Source of the DNA: Chloroflexota bacterium
GTDB taxonomy: Bacteria; Chloroflexota; Ktedonobacteria; Ktedonobacterales; Ktedonobacteraceae
Direction: 5' to 3'
Length of the DNA stretch: 12,712 nucleotides
NCBI GenBank assembly: GCA_005881995.1
Contig: VBHV01000625.1
Location: 1 to 12,712, forward strand
Shown: piece by piece, positions 1-7,462 of the stretch
Position numbering within the stretch: the stretch's first letter is position 1
Layout: every line of letters begins with the position of its first letter
Notes under the pieces: model-generated
Told to the model about the DNA's origin: nothing
The model's input: the letters and a program-made list of their open reading frames with translations, nothing else
Database searches by the model: none
Translations under genes and position numbers: made by a program

Positions 1-108
1 GTCGCGCTGGTGCTTGGTCTGGCTTGGGGCCTGCTCATTGCTCGTGGAGGCACGCGCCCGGTGACAGACCGTGGCCGCTCACGCGAAGCAGGCGAGAGTG
101 CCAATTGA
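1..108 (+). CDS. C-terminal fragment of a membrane protein (5' end outside window)
   Basis: Frame 1 is open from the first base to a TGA at 106-108 and gives 35 residues. The first part, VALVLGLAWGLLIA, is a hydrophobic segment that looks like the end of a transmembrane helix. It is followed by a short polar, Arg-rich tail (RGGTRPVTDRGRSREAGE), as expected for a cytoplasmic C-terminus. The next gene, an MFS exporter, begins 41 bases downstream on the same strand, so the two may be co-transcribed. The fragment could be the last helix of another transporter, but it is too short to assign a family. That it is coding is an inference from composition and position. Confidence 0.5.
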   Translation, partial: VALVLGLAWGLLIARGGTRPVTDRGRSREAGESAN

Positions 109-149
109 TAGTGGAAATGTCGTTCCATAAGTAAGAAGGAGGTGTGTCG

Positions 150-1364
150 ATGCAATACGAACGTAGATGGTTGGCGGTCGTCGCCCTTGGCCTCTCACTC
201 TTCCTTTCCGCCCTGGATGCGACCATTGTCGCGCTGGCGTTGCCGCCGATCGCCCAGCATTTTCAGCTCTCCGATAGCCTGGCGTCCGCTGTCACCTTGA
301 GCTATGCCATCCCCCTGACCGTGCTCATTCTCCCTGCTGGAGATCTGGTCAGTCGTTTCCGCACCCTCCCGACCTTCCTGATCTCGGTGGTGGGCTTCGG
401 CCTGGGCAGTCTCATCTGCGGCCTGGCACCGAACTTCGCGCTGCTGGTCGCAGGCCGTGTCATGCAGGGGTGCTTCGGCGCGGTGATTGGAACACAGGCC
501 ATCGCGGTAGCCGCGGCCGTCGTCTCACCCGGCGAGCGCGGGCGCGCCATGGGCCTCGTCGGCGCGCTCGCCCCTCTGGGAGGCGTCGCGGGACCAGGTA
601 TCGGCGGCCTGCTCCTGGCACGCTTTGGCTGGTCCTCCATCTTCTTCGTAAATGTGCCGTTCTGCCTGCTGGCAGCTCTGCTGGGGATCTTCAGCTTGCG
701 CGGCGTGCGCCTGGGAGATCGGCAATTCAGTGCCTATTATCAGATGGCAGGCTTGCTGCGTCGTCCGCCTTTCTTGTGGGGACTCCTGGCGTTTTTCAGC
801 AGCGTAACGGTCGCTGGTGCCCTCTACTACCTCTTACCCTTTGACCTGAGCGCGGTGCAGCGCATCGCCCCGGCACACGCCGGTGTCATCCTGCTCTGTG
901 TCCCACTGGGGATGGGGATAATGGGCATTCTGAGTGGTTATCTGACAGATCGCTATGGAGCACGCCTGTTCATGCTGACAGGTTCGGGCCTGCTGCTGAT
1001 CGGCTTGATCGCACTCACCTTGATTGTCCAGTCCCCAACAGCCGAACTCGATCTGGCCTGGCGACTGCTGCTGGTTGGTATTGGTATTGGCCTGTTTACC
1101 AGCCCTAACCAGACGCGTCTCATGAGCGTTGGTGCGCGGGAAGCGATGGGAGCCGCCAGCGCGCTCTCCAATCTGGTGAGTCGCCTGGGCTCGGTCTGCG
1201 GCCCGTTGGGGGTGGGTCTCGTCTGGACCTTCCTCGCCAGCTTCTCGGCCCAGATGGGTGTGGGGATGCTGATCATAGACGGGTTCGCCGTACTGAATCT
1301 GCTTTTTGCCTGGGTGTCGGCTTTCATCCCCTTGACAAATCCTCCTTCACACGCTACGATTTAA
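150..1364 (+). CDS. MFS transporter, DHA2-like (EmrB/QacA-type) drug exporter
   Basis: Predicted inner-membrane proton-coupled exporter of 404 residues. Family signatures are visible: the DHA2 motif LDATIVALALP (about residues 22-32), a degenerate motif A, GDLVSRFRT (64-72), motif C, GVAGPGIGG (145-153), and the typical WSSIFFVNVP at the start of TM6 (161-170). After TM6 the chain goes almost directly through a short polar linker to LLRRPPFLWGLL, which normally begins the second half. DHA2 proteins usually have 14 helices and about 450-500 residues, so the central helix pair seems absent. The ATG at 150 is preferred because AAGGAGG (136-142) lies 7 bases upstream; an in-frame GTG at 144 is too close to it. 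Substrate cannot be told from the sequence. Confidence 0.92.
   Translation: MQYERRWLAVVALGLSLFLSALDATIVALALPPIAQHFQLSDSLASAVTLSYAIPLTVLILPAGDLVSRFRTLPTFLISVVGFGLGSLICGLAPNFALLVAGRVMQGCFGAVIGTQAIAVAAAVVSPGERGRAMGLVGALAPLGGVAGPGIGGLLLARFGWSSIFFVNVPFCLLAALLGIFSLRGVRLGDRQFSAYYQMAGLLRRPPFLWGLLAFFSSVTVAGALYYLLPFDLSAVQRIAPAHAGVILLCVPLGMGIMGILSGYLTDRYGARLFMLTGSGLLLIGLIALTLIVQSPTAELDLAWRLLLVGIGIGLFTSPNQTRLMSVGAREAMGAASALSNLVSRLGSVCGPLGVGLVWTFLASFSAQMGVGMLIIDGFAVLNLLFAWVSAFIPLTNPPSHATI
1332..1360 (+). promoter_or_regulatory. Candidate sigma-70-type promoter for the DUF385 oxidoreductase gene
   Basis: TTGACA (1332-1337, a perfect -35) is followed after exactly 17 bases by TACGAT (1355-1360, 4 of 6 matches to the -10). 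It lies inside the last codons of the MFS gene and points to the oxidoreductase gene, giving a leader of roughly 125 bases. This would allow expression independent of the MFS gene. It could be chance, because the -10 is imperfect. Confidence 0.4.
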
Positions 1365-1491
1365 TTAATCGGTCAGTCAAATATCCTACATACAAAGGAA
1401 TTTCGTCAGAGGCGCCGCTGTGACGCGAACGACTGTGCAGTAGCGGAGCAGCGCTTCCGTCGTGGCTTCTGGAAAGGCAGCAGATCAACAC

Positions 1492-1887
1492 ATGAGCAAA
1501 GACAATAAGCGCTTGCGAACCTTTGTCAAGCATTTCGTCAATCCACTCTTGCGCAACTTTGCCCACGCTTCCCGTGGCCCGTTCGCGCTTTTGCGCCACG
1601 TTGGCCGCCGCAGCGGGAAAACGTATGAGACACCGATCATGGTCTGGCCCGTGGAAGATGGTTTTGTGATTGCGTTGACCTATGGCCCACACGTTGATTG
1701 GCTTCGCAATCTTCAGGCTGTCGGCCATGGAAGCCTGCTCTGGCACAAACAGGAATATATCATCCAGAAGCCGGAATTCATTGACGCGAAGACAGCCCTG
1801 CCAGCACTTCCTCCATTTATCAAACAAATATTACGGCTACATGGCGTTCAGGATTTTGTGAAACTATCCAGCCAGCCAGTATCCTAA
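1492..1887 (+). CDS. Nitroreductase/deazaflavin (F420)-dependent oxidoreductase family protein (DUF385, Ddn-like)
   Basis: A 131-residue soluble protein of the split-barrel F420/FMN-binding family typified by mycobacterial Ddn. Diagnostic pieces are GPFALLRHVGRRSGKTYETP (about 29-48) and YGPHVDWLRN (64-73), the conserved core of DUF385 proteins. Such proteins use reduced F420 to reduce small molecules, but the substrate here is unknown. The start is uncertain. The ATG at 1492 gives a family-like N-terminus (MSKDNKRLRTFVKHFVNPL), but the purine-rich GGAAAGG (1471-1477) is 14 bases away. An in-frame GTG at 1462 would add 10 residues and has no better ribosome site. The gene is followed by a palindromic element and then the convergent GH1 gene. 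Another F420/flavin-type enzyme (LLM class) lies at the right edge of the window. Confidence 0.88.
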   Translation: MSKDNKRLRTFVKHFVNPLLRNFAHASRGPFALLRHVGRRSGKTYETPIMVWPVEDGFVIALTYGPHVDWLRNLQAVGHGSLLWHKQEYIIQKPEFIDAKTALPALPPFIKQILRLHGVQDFVKLSSQPVS

Positions 1888-1897
1888 AAAGAAAATA

Positions 1898-1976
1898 ATG
1901 TAGGGACGCGATTTATCGCGTCCCCCTGGGCGCACCTTGAACCGGGGCCTGGACGCAATCAATCGCGTCCCTACAT
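1898..1976. repeat. Nested palindromic element (MITE/REP-like), probable bidirectional terminator
   Basis: A perfect 16-bp inverted repeat bounds the element: ATGTAGGGACGCGATT (1898-1913) and its complement at 1961-1976. The left arm also forms its own hairpin, GGGACGCGAT tt ATCGCGTCCC (1903-1924). The right part forms GGACGC...GCGTCC (1951-1970). It sits between two convergent stop codons (1887 and 1984). Read on the - strand, the 1903-1924 hairpin is followed by a T-rich run, so it could terminate the GH1 operon. The nested symmetry is more than a plain terminator needs, which points to a mobile or dispersed palindrome. Confidence 0.7.
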
Positions 1977-1983
1977 ACCCTCT

Positions 1984-3384
1984 TCATTTATTCTTATTGC
2001 CAAAGTCGCGCAGCAGCCTGGCGTACCAGTGGCCACTCTCTTTGATCACACGGCGCTGCGTAGGATAGTCGATATAGATTATCCCAAAGCGCTTGGTGTA
2101 GCCCTCGGCCCACTCAAAATTGTCCATCAGCGACCAGACAAAGTAGCCGCGCAGTGGAGCTCCTTGCTCTATGGCTTCGGCGCAGGCTGTGATATGCGAG
2201 CGCAGATAGTCGACGCGCTGCGGATCGCTGACCGTGTCGCCGCCATCCCAGGCATCGGGGAAGGCCGCGCCGTTCTCGGTCACATAGAGATTGCCTACCG
2301 GATAGTTGCGTCCCACGTCGACCAGTAGATCGCGCAGACCGCGCGGATAGATCTCCCAGCCCATATCGGTATAGCAGGCATTGGGCACGGGCGAGACAGT
2401 TTCAAAGCGATCGGCCAGCGGCTGCGGCTGCGCGCCGCGAATCAGGATGCGCGAGTAGGTATTCACGCCCAGAAAGTCCAGCGGAGCTGCGATAATCGCC
2501 AGGTCGCCCTCCTGAATAGGTGGCTGATTGAGTGCCAGCTGCTCAAAGAACCGTTCGGGATAGGCACCGCGATAGATCGGATCAAGAAACCAGCCGTTGC
2601 TAAAGGTATTGGCCATTTCCATATCGCGCGCTGTCTCAGCTCGCTCGTCGGCACCATAGACCTGGTTCAGGGAAAGGGTAATTCCCACCTGCGCGCCGCC
2701 CGCCAGGTTAGCACGCATTCGTGGTACGGCCAGGCCGTGTCCCAACAGGAGATGATGAGCCGCGTCGATCGCCGCCTGGCGATCACGCAGGCCAGGTGCA
2801 TGCACACCGATCCCGTAGCCCAGGTACGCACTACACCATGGCTCGTTGAGCGTAATCCAGCTCGTGACGCGGTCTCCCAGGCGCCGGGTCACGAGTTCGG
2901 CATAATCGGCGAAGGCATAGGCGGTAGTGCGACTGAGCCAGCCACCGGCCTGCTCCAGCGGCGAAGGGAGATCCCAGTGATAGAGTGTTGCAAAGGGCTG
3001 GATGCCTTTCGCCAACAGCGTGTCCACCAGGCGATCATAGAAATCCAGGCCGGCCGGGTTGATGGTGCCGCGCCCCTCGGGCAGGATGCGCGGCCAGGCA
3101 ATCGAGAAACGATATGCACCCAGGCCAAGCTGTACCATCAGGTTGGTATCTTCCTCAACCCGGTGGTAGTGGTCGGCTGCTATCTCCCCACTCTGGCCTT
3201 GATAGGTCTTGCCTGGTGTGGCCGCGAAATCGTCCCAGATGCTGGTACCCCGGCCATCCTCGCGGGCTGCACCCTCGATCTGATAAGAGGCCGTGGCCGC
3301 GCCCCAGAGGAAATGCGCGGGGAATCTCCCTGCCAGGTCGGTCTCAACCTGAGTCTGGATAGGCGTTTTGGGAATAATGCTCAT
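1984..3384 (-). CDS. Glycoside hydrolase family 1 beta-glucosidase
   Basis: A 466-residue GH1 enzyme, the usual length for bacterial members. It is a single (beta/alpha)8 barrel with no signal peptide, so it acts in the cytoplasm on imported beta-glycosides. Visible landmarks are the N-terminal signature FLWGAATASYQIEGA (25-39), the acid/base motif TLNEP with Glu181, the nucleophile motif YVTENG with Glu370, and the aglycone/sugar-site motif WSLMDNFEWAEGY (417-429). The retaining mechanism is established for the family. Beta-glucosidase is the default call, but beta-galactosidase or 6-phospho activity cannot be excluded. The start is supported by AGGAGA (TCCTCT complement, 3389-3394) 4 bases upstream of the ATG. 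It is the last gene of the operon and starts 51 bases after the permease stop. Confidence 0.96.
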   Translation of the reverse strand: MSIIPKTPIQTQVETDLAGRFPAHFLWGAATASYQIEGAAREDGRGTSIWDDFAATPGKTYQGQSGEIAADHYHRVEEDTNLMVQLGLGAYRFSIAWPRILPEGRGTINPAGLDFYDRLVDTLLAKGIQPFATLYHWDLPSPLEQAGGWLSRTTAYAFADYAELVTRRLGDRVTSWITLNEPWCSAYLGYGIGVHAPGLRDRQAAIDAAHHLLLGHGLAVPRMRANLAGGAQVGITLSLNQVYGADERAETARDMEMANTFSNGWFLDPIYRGAYPERFFEQLALNQPPIQEGDLAIIAAPLDFLGVNTYSRILIRGAQPQPLADRFETVSPVPNACYTDMGWEIYPRGLRDLLVDVGRNYPVGNLYVTENGAAFPDAWDGGDTVSDPQRVDYLRSHITACAEAIEQGAPLRGYFVWSLMDNFEWAEGYTKRFGIIYIDYPTQRRVIKESGHWYARLLRDFGNKNK

Positions 3385-3435
3385 CTGTTCTCCTATTCGT
3401 TGTGAAGTGATACCTTGTTAAAAAGTAGTTACATT

Positions 3436-4374
3436 TTAGCTGGCCTGTGTCTCTCGTCTACGAAAAACGGGGAAGCGCGAGATACGCTTGATCAGCCTGG
3501 TCTCGGCGCGCAGGCGCGGATTGGCCACCTCGTCGATGCCAAAGTTGATCAGAGCCAGTCCAGCACCCAACAGGGCAATAGACATGCCAGGCGCCACATA
3601 CCACCACCAGGCTCCCAGTAAGAGTGCGTCGTTATTCTGTGCCCAGTAGAACATCGTGCCCCAGTCGATTACACCGACATCTCCCAGGCCGAGAAACTCC
3701 AGGCCGGCTGCGGCCAGAATGACATAGATCGCCGTGCCCACAAAGCCCGCGGCCACAATCGCGATTTCATTGGGAAAGATCTCAAAGAAGATAATCCGCC
3801 AGGCCGACTCGCCGTTGGAGCGGGCGGCATCAACAAAATCGCGGTGGCGCATCGAAAGCGTCTGGGCACGCAGCACACGGGCCTGATAGGCCCAGCTTGT
3901 CAGCGCGATGACCAGAGCCACGGTGAGCGGCCCTTTCGACGGCAGGTAAGCCGCCAGGACTACCGCCAGGGGAAAGCCCGGCAGGACCAGAAAGACATTG
4001 ATCAGCAGGGTCAGTGCATCATCGACAAAGCCGCCCCGATAGCCCGCGATCAGGCCCACAATTACCGAGAGCGCCGTCACCAGCAGACCGGTGGCAAAGC
4101 CCCAGAGAATCGAGACACGCGTGCCAACGACAAGCTGGCTAAAGATATCCTGCCCCGTCTGGGTCGTGCCCAGCCAGTGAGCCGCTGAAGGTGGGACCAG
4201 CACATCATTCGAGAACGCGCTGGGATCGGTATGGATAAATAGCGGGCCGATCAGCGCCACCAGAACAAAAAAGAGCACAATACAGATGCCAATCGTTGCT
4301 TTGCGATTGAGGGTAAAGATGCGCCACAGGATATGCAGACGACTGACCAGCGGCGACGAGCTCCTCCACTGCAC
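3436..4374 (-). CDS. ABC transporter permease, DppC/OppC family
   Basis: Second permease of a Dpp/Opp-type importer, 312 residues with about six membrane segments. The N-terminus fits the DppC type: a short cytoplasmic stretch, TM1 (about 27-46), then the extracytoplasmic HWLGTTQTGQDIFSQLV (66-82), matching the family's 'H-LGTD-GRD--S' element. The ATPase-contacting EAA loop is DFVDAARSNGESAWRIIFFE (about 179-198), followed by IFPN. The frame is open upstream to 4479, overlapping the neighbouring permease, but the GTG at 4374 is preferred. It has AAGGGGAAGG 5 bases upstream, begins 16 bases after the previous stop, and gives a normal family length. Context with a GH1 enzyme suggests the cargo is an oligosaccharide rather than a peptide (inference). 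Confidence 0.93.
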   Translation of the reverse strand: MQWRSSSPLVSRLHILWRIFTLNRKATIGICIVLFFVLVALIGPLFIHTDPSAFSNDVLVPPSAAHWLGTTQTGQDIFSQLVVGTRVSILWGFATGLLVTALSVIVGLIAGYRGGFVDDALTLLINVFLVLPGFPLAVVLAAYLPSKGPLTVALVIALTSWAYQARVLRAQTLSMRHRDFVDAARSNGESAWRIIFFEIFPNEIAIVAAGFVGTAIYVILAAAGLEFLGLGDVGVIDWGTMFYWAQNNDALLLGAWWWYVAPGMSIALLGAGLALINFGIDEVANPRLRAETRLIKRISRFPVFRRRETQAS

Positions 4375-4379
4375 GGGTG

Positions 4380-4389
4380 CCTTCCCCTT
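4380..4389 (-). promoter_or_regulatory. Ribosome-binding site deciding the DppC-like GTG start
   Basis: On the - strand this reads AAGGGGAAGG, 5 bases before the GTG at 4374 and just after the upstream permease stop. The more upstream ATG in the same frame (in TTTATGTCC, near 4450) has no such site, so the GTG is the better start. Confidence 0.6.
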
Positions 4390-4390
4390 C

Positions 4391-5395
4391 TCAGACTGTT
4401 CTCCTGAGGAGGGTACAACGCTCTCTACAAGCGAGGGACAAACCGCGGACATAAACCAGGTCAGCAATAAAATTGGCACCCAGCACGGCCAGAGCGATTA
4501 GCAGGAAAATCCCCTGCAGGAGCGGATAGTCGGAATTTTGCGCCGCTTGCAGCAGGGCAAAACCAATGCCAGGATAGGAGAAGACGACCTCGGTCAACAG
4601 CGCGCCGCCGACGACAAAGCCCAGAGAAAGGGCAAAGCCGGTCACATTGGGTAGAATAGCATTGCGGGCTGCATAGGCGAACATGACCCGGCGCTCGCTC
4701 AGTCCCTTGGCCTCGGCCAGCAGCACATAGTCCTCGGTCAGGGTGGTAATCATCGCGTTGCGCATCCCCAGCATCCAGCCGGCGATCGAGGCCAGCACAA
4801 TCGTAAAGGCCGGAAGTAGAGCATGATTAAGCGCGCTAAGCAGAAAATCCGTATTCCAGCCAACTGTTGTGGAGGTATCATAGCCTCCGTTGAGCGGGAA
4901 CCAGTTAAGCGTATAAGCGAGTATATAGAGCGCGATCAGCGCCAACCAGAAGTACGGAATGGCCGAGAAAAAAGTTAGAAGAGGTGGAAGAATGCCATCA
5001 ATGAAGGAGCCGCGCTTCCAGGCGATCAGTACGCCGATCAGTGAGCCCAACGTAAAGCTAATTAACACTGACGTGCCGACCAGGGTCAGTGTCCAGGGAA
5101 GTTCCTGGACGAGCACCGTCAGGACAGGCGTTGGAAAATAGGTGAAAGACGTTCCCATATCGCCATGAACCAGGTTGTTCAGATATTGAAAATACTGCAT
5201 CCAGAGCGGGTCGTGAGAGATGCCAAACTGCAGCTCGAGCGAATGGATGGCCTGGGGAGTCATACGTCCCTGGAAACGTGCCATGAGCGCGCCTGCAGGA
5301 TCGCCCGGCGCCAGGCGCGGGATAATAAAATTAATCGTAATCGAGGCCCAGAGAGCCACCAGATAGAAGCCAATACGGCGTAGCAGGTGCTTCAC
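4391..5395 (-). CDS. ABC transporter permease, DppB/OppB family
   Basis: First permease of the Dpp/Opp-type importer, 334 residues. Typical features are an N-terminal helix directly at the start (KHLLRRIGFYLVALWASITI), the family motif RLAPGDP (27-33), the EAA-loop segment DYVLLAEAKGLSERRVMFAY (222-241) followed by AARNAILPN, and GGALLTEVVFSYPGIG (263-278). It should pair with the DppC-like permease made from the next gene. The start is GTG at 5395, with GGAAGGAG 7 bases upstream; the longer open frame to 5488 has no family-like sequence. The C-terminus after ADLVYV is RGLSLACRERCTLLRRTV instead of the usual short '-LDPR-R-' ending, so the tail is atypical. A 164-base gap with a perfect palindrome separates it from the binding-protein gene. 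Confidence 0.93.
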   Translation of the reverse strand: MKHLLRRIGFYLVALWASITINFIIPRLAPGDPAGALMARFQGRMTPQAIHSLELQFGISHDPLWMQYFQYLNNLVHGDMGTSFTYFPTPVLTVLVQELPWTLTLVGTSVLISFTLGSLIGVLIAWKRGSFIDGILPPLLTFFSAIPYFWLALIALYILAYTLNWFPLNGGYDTSTTVGWNTDFLLSALNHALLPAFTIVLASIAGWMLGMRNAMITTLTEDYVLLAEAKGLSERRVMFAYAARNAILPNVTGFALSLGFVVGGALLTEVVFSYPGIGFALLQAAQNSDYPLLQGIFLLIALAVLGANFIADLVYVRGLSLACRERCTLLRRTV

Positions 5396-5402
5396 CTGTA
5401 TA

Positions 5403-5410
5403 CTCCTTCC
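5403..5410 (-). promoter_or_regulatory. Ribosome-binding site deciding the DppB-like GTG start
   Basis: GGAAGGAG on the - strand lies 7 bases before GTG AAG CAC CTG. It fixes the start of the first permease at 5395, where the protein begins directly with the expected first membrane helix. Confidence 0.65.
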
Positions 5411-5510
5411 AGCGCTGCATGGTCCAGCATCAACGGGTGTTGGCCATGCCTCGGGTTGTCTTTTCTCAAGGCAGCGTGCCCGGTCCACGAGTCACGCTGT
5501 GCTGTTCAGA

Positions 5511-5549
5511 GAATAAAGGGATGGAAGCGTCAGCTGACGCTTCCATCCC
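5511..5549 (-). terminator. Intercistronic perfect palindrome / attenuator between binding-protein and permease genes
   Basis: Positions 5518-5549 form a perfect 32-bp palindrome with arms GGGATGGAAGCGTCAG and CTGACGCTTCCATCCC. On the - strand it begins 10 bases after the binding-protein stop codon (5560-5562) and is followed by TTTATTC. This resembles an intrinsic terminator with a weak U-tract. In this position it may stop part of transcription or protect the upstream mRNA, giving more binding protein than permease, as is common in ABC operons. It could also be a dispersed palindromic repeat used in this role. Confidence 0.6.
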
Positions 5550-5559
5550 CCAGGAGGCA

Positions 5560-7216
5560 TCAAGCGGCGGGTTTCAGATTGAGAGCCACCACTTCCGCGT
5601 CTGGGAAATCGAAAGGCGCCGGAGAGGCATAGGCGTTATTCGTGTCGGGCCAACCCGTAAAATTACGGGTGCTATACTCGTACCAGGTCGCGCCATACAC
5701 CAGAGGAATGCTGGGCAGTTGCTCCACCATGATCTGCTGCAGGCCGTTGAGGGCCTGTTGTTGCAGCGAGGAGTCGGTGGTGGTGGCATACTGAGCCAGT
5801 AGCTTGTCAGCATTGGGGTCTATCCAACGCTCAAAGTTCGAGCTGGCCTGCTTGCCAATGGCTGCGCTGTTTGTGCTGTTCAACAGCGAATTGTACAGGT
5901 AGAACGGCGTCGGACCGGGATTGGTCCAGGAGATGGCCATATCGAAGGTGCCCATCTGCAGCGCGCTAAAGTACGAGTTAAAGGAGATCGCGTTCACCGT
6001 AGCATTGATACCGATCGCTTTCAGGTTCGATGCGATAATCTGATCGGCCGTTACCCAGTCGGTCCAGCCGGTTACGACATCGATCTCCGTCGGAACCCTT
6101 GGTAAATCCCGCGCTCTGCAGCAACTGGTCGGACTTCGTGGGATTGAGCGAGAACGAACTATTCGCGTACGCAGAGTTCAGATTGCTCTGGTTGGCAGGG
6201 AGCAGCAGGCCGGTTGGGCTGGAAACTGGCTCATAGCCACTCTCAGCGATCTTATAGATCTTGTCGCGATCGATCGCATTGCTAATCGCCTGGCGCACAG
6301 CGAGCTGGTTGAATGGAGCTTTGGCCGTGTTCAGGTAGAGCATGACGATATTGCGGTTCGGGAACCAGTAGTGGTTGTGAGCCGGATCTTTGGAAACGTA
6401 GGTCTGCTCGATATTGGGTGTAAAGAGGCCCGTCCAGTCGACACTTCCGCGTTGGAGCAACAGTTCGGCACTCGTGTTCGAATCGAAAGCGGGATAGTGA
6501 ATCTCGTCGACCGCGGGTTTGCCTGGCTGCCAGTAGCTGGGATTTTTCTTTAAATCGATCAACTGAGGTGTGAACGATTTGAGCACAAAGGGACCGGTAC
6601 CAATAGGATTGTCATCGGCAAATTTGGTCGGATCGCCCACGCTGGCGTACTCGTGCTTGGAGACAATCCAGGTCTGGCCGGCCAGGTACCAGAGGACGGG
6701 CGTGTAGGGAGCATTCAGGGTAACCACAACCGTGTTGTTATCAGGTGCCTGCACATTCTGAAGATATTGCCAGAGGCCGTTGGTGTCAGCCGTCGGATAC
6801 TGTTTGAGCATATCCAGGGTAAAGACTACATCGGCAGAGGTAAAGGGCTGGCCATCGGACCATTTGACATCCGTGCGCAGTTGGAACGTCAGGGTTTTCG
6901 CGCCATTAGAAAAAGCATAACTCTGGGCGAGCCAGGGCTTGACCTCGCTGTTCATGCGGTTAAAGAACAGCAGCGTCTCGTAAATCATGCCCTGGGAGCC
7001 ATAGTTGGCGCTCGAGGAATACGGACTAAAGCCATTGGTAAAATCGCCTTTGGGGCTGGGGACAATAGTCAGCACATTGCTTGTGGATTTCGAGGTAGTT
7101 GAGCTTCCCTGGCCGCAGGCAGCCAGCACAATGAGTAAAAGCGCCAGCAGGGAGAAGACAACTGTCTTCGTTTGGATCTTCGTCTTCCCAAGCGAATGAG
7201 CAAGGTTTGAAAACAT
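5560..7216 (-). pseudogene. Family 5 (Dpp/Opp-type) extracellular solute-binding lipoprotein, frameshifted
   Basis: Substrate-binding lipoprotein of the ABC importer, about 550 residues when the two frames are joined. The N-terminus has basic residues, a hydrophobic run and the lipobox LAAC with Cys34. SBP_bac_5 features follow: LRTDVKWSDGQPFTSADVVF, NPIGTGPFVLKSF, and AVRQAISNAIDRDKIYKIAE. The ATG at 7216 is supported by GAGGAGGT (7222-7229); an upstream in-frame GTG at 7273 lacks support. The frame reads correctly to GFTKGSDG, then becomes nonsense and stops at 5978. The adjacent frame resumes with EIDVVTGWTDWVTADQIIAS and runs to the stop at 5560. A +1 shift is needed near 6085-6091, so the gene is either disrupted or contains a sequencing error. 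It heads the permease-GH1 operon; an oligosaccharide ligand is inferred. Confidence 0.88.
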
Positions 7217-7445
7217 GGAAAACCTCCTCGCAAAAAATAAATCAGGCACTGGTCTCAAAACAAGGGTCGTCACTGAACCAAATTTTTTTGTCGCTTCGTG
7301 TGTTTATTTCTCTTAGTACCTCCTGTTTCTCTGCCCGGGCAGCCGGGCGCTTGCTGTTGAGCCGAGGTGCCCCGCGAGGGACAGGCCCAGAGTTTGGCTA
7401 AAAGGAGAGTTTTCGATACTTTAAGAAATCGTTATCAGTCCCATC
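7217..7445 (-). other. Long 5' leader of the binding-protein operon
   Basis: About 229 bases separate the predicted transcription start (near 7445) from the ATG at 7216, with no gene that I can support. It holds a GC-rich hairpin, GCCCGG...CCGGGC (7333-7348), overlapping a 12-bp palindrome CTGCCCGGGCAG (7331-7342). A perfect ribosome-site-like AGGAGGT (7318-7324, - strand) has no start codon at a usable distance. I do not recognise a known riboswitch. The working ribosome site of the binding-protein gene is GAGGAGGT at 7222-7229. Confidence 0.4.
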
Positions 7446-7462
7446 AGTATAAATATACTGAT
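7443..7462. promoter_or_regulatory. Candidate operator: perfect 20-bp palindrome over the operon promoter
   Basis: The sequence is ATCAGTATAAATATACTGAT: two perfect 9-base arms around a 2-base centre. It fully contains the -10 of the - strand promoter (7452-7457) and reaches the predicted transcription start, where a bound repressor would block RNA polymerase. The adjacent divergent LacI-family regulator is the natural candidate to bind it. The AT-rich centre differs from the central CG of classical LacI-family operators, so another repressor is possible. Confidence 0.6.

Noticed and set aside
1375..1380. TTGACT on the - strand as a -35 upstream of the MFS tail
   Set aside because: No -10 hexamer occurs at a usable distance and no - strand gene starts there.
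1354..1827. 157-residue - strand open frame
   Set aside because: It is the shadow of the DUF385 oxidoreductase gene, whose conserved core is on the + strand.
2737..3405. 222-residue + strand open frame
   Set aside because: It lies fully antisense to the GH1 gene, whose catalytic motifs are intact, and has no domain-like pattern or ribosome site.
4375..4479. N-terminal extension of the DppC-like permease (MPILLLTWFM...)
   Set aside because: It overlaps the DppB-like gene, has no ribosome site and no family-like sequence; the GTG at 4374 has a strong site.
6085..6095. Programmed ribosomal frameshifting to join the two parts of the binding protein
   Set aside because: A +1 shift is needed, not the common -1, and there is no slippery heptamer or typical +1 signal. 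Binding proteins of this family are not known to use frameshifting.
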